Assembly (NCBI GenBank): GCA_027623295.1
Contig: JAQBXR010000002.1
Span: 1 to 53,822 of the forward strand
Direction: 5' to 3'
Origin: Planctomycetota bacterium
GTDB taxonomy: Bacteria > Planctomycetota > UBA1135
Length of the DNA stretch: 53,822 bases
Shown here piece after piece: positions 53,498 to 53,822 of this stretch. The stretch's first letter is position 1, and every line of letters begins with the position of its first letter. A program made the position numbers and the translations under genes. The notes beneath the pieces were generated by a model that ran no database searches, had not been told where the DNA came from, and saw only the letters and a list, made by a program, of their open reading frames with translations.

Positions 53498-53822
53498 TTA
53501 TTCACCGGCCCCAGACGAGCGCTTTGCTCCGGGAAGCAGCTGAGAAATTCCTAGAAGGAGCCAGCTGAGGATAGAAAGACTCCCTCCAAAGGGAGCCACA
53601 CCAAGGCTCTCGGCCGTGAGAGCGCCCAGGTAAACATCTCCGCTGAACAAAATCGCGGACAAAAACAAGCCCTGCGCGGCAATGGCAACCCATCGGGAAC
53701 TTTTTAAGTGGAAAAGAAACCCGCACAGAATCAGCCCAATCCCAGAAATCTTCTGATGTTCTATTCCGCGCCCAAATGCAGAATAGGCGTGCTCGTTTAG
53801 GCTTTCCGCTAAGCCATGCGCA
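53498..53822 (-). CDS. DUF423-family membrane protein (5' part outside window)
   Basis: The last 108 residues of a small inner-membrane protein. AHGLAESLNEHAYSAFGRGI, then an HQK segment, LILCGFLFHLKSSRWVAIAA, LFSGDVYLGALTAESLGVAP and FGGSLSILSWLLLGISQLLP fit the DUF423 pattern (AHGL, FSGSLY, PxGG, GWxLL). It contains three or four membrane helices. Its function is unknown in the family. The start lies beyond 53822; the stop is 5 nt from the tRNA-Cys 3' end on the opposite strand. Confidence 0.82.
   Translation of the reverse strand, partial: AHGLAESLNEHAYSAFGRGIEHQKISGIGLILCGFLFHLKSSRWVAIAAQGLFLSAILFSGDVYLGALTAESLGVAPFGGSLSILSWLLLGISQLLPGAKRSSGAGE

Noticed and set aside
53502-53726. 74-aa minus-strand reading frame after tRNA-Cys
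   Set aside because: It is an out-of-frame shadow; the frame ending at 53498 encodes the DUF423-like membrane protein.

Overview
The window is chromosomal DNA from a Gram-negative bacterium of about 50-55% GC. It encodes Kdo transferase (LPS), lipoprotein signal peptidase, a secretin with a type II secretion core, and SecA. The phylum is not settled by the sequence. Several traits lean towards Planctomycetota or a relative: N-terminal zinc-ribbon plus single-membrane-span proteins of unknown function, a rhomboid with a C-terminal soluble domain, a Sua5-type/LMW-phosphatase fusion, and many start codons without a Shine-Dalgarno (SD) sequence. This is an inference, not a marker-based call. Coding density is very high: no gap between genes exceeds 200 bp, and I see no insertion sequence, prophage, CRISPR array or rRNA operon.

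Layout. 1-4.9 kb (minus): a cut-off ABC ATPase, dnaK with a clear terminator, and a two-component pair (kinase plus NtrC-type sigma-54 activator). A perfect -24/-12 element lies between the activator gene and dnaK. 4.9-6.5 kb: a Sua5-type/LMW-PTP fusion (+) and an EIIA-type PTS protein (-). 6.6-14.5 kb (+): type II secretion operon gspD-E-F-G-(small ORF)-H-I-J. 14.5-18.7 kb (-): rhomboid, large secreted unknown, serS. 18.7-24.8 kb: folD (+), then tatA-mobA-polyprenyl synthase and sucC-sucD (-), and a membrane-anchored unknown (+). 24.8-27.4 kb (-): mdh-pyk-rpmH. 27.5-31.5 kb (-): mnmA, a VWA protein and a zinc-ribbon/HEAT protein joined by 4-bp overlaps. 31.5-32.4 kb (+): yajC and yraN.

32.3-46.0 kb (-) is one nearly gap-free run: dksA-like, lspA, pyrD, secA, waaA(kdtA), metK, ahcY, pseudopilin-like, miaB, ribD, lipoprotein. 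It joins envelope biogenesis, the S-adenosylmethionine cycle and a SAM-dependent tRNA modification. 46.0-53.8 kb: xerC-like recombinase (+), uvrB-uvrC (-), a zinc-ribbon/Lys-Pro-rich membrane protein (+), a membrane protein and a NIL-domain protein (-), tRNA-Cys (+) and a cut-off DUF423-type membrane protein (-).

Most of the window is housekeeping. The less ordinary signals are regulatory or concern unknown genes: the sigma-54 element before dnaK, a perfect 13-bp inverted repeat that encloses the waaA start codon and ties up its SD, a repeated TAGAAT box at the heads of several transcription units, an open in-frame extension after the gspG stop that is coupled to gspH, and several unknown envelope proteins placed in translation-coupled operons with tRNA-modification genes. 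I did not find a clearly new multi-gene defence or mobile system.
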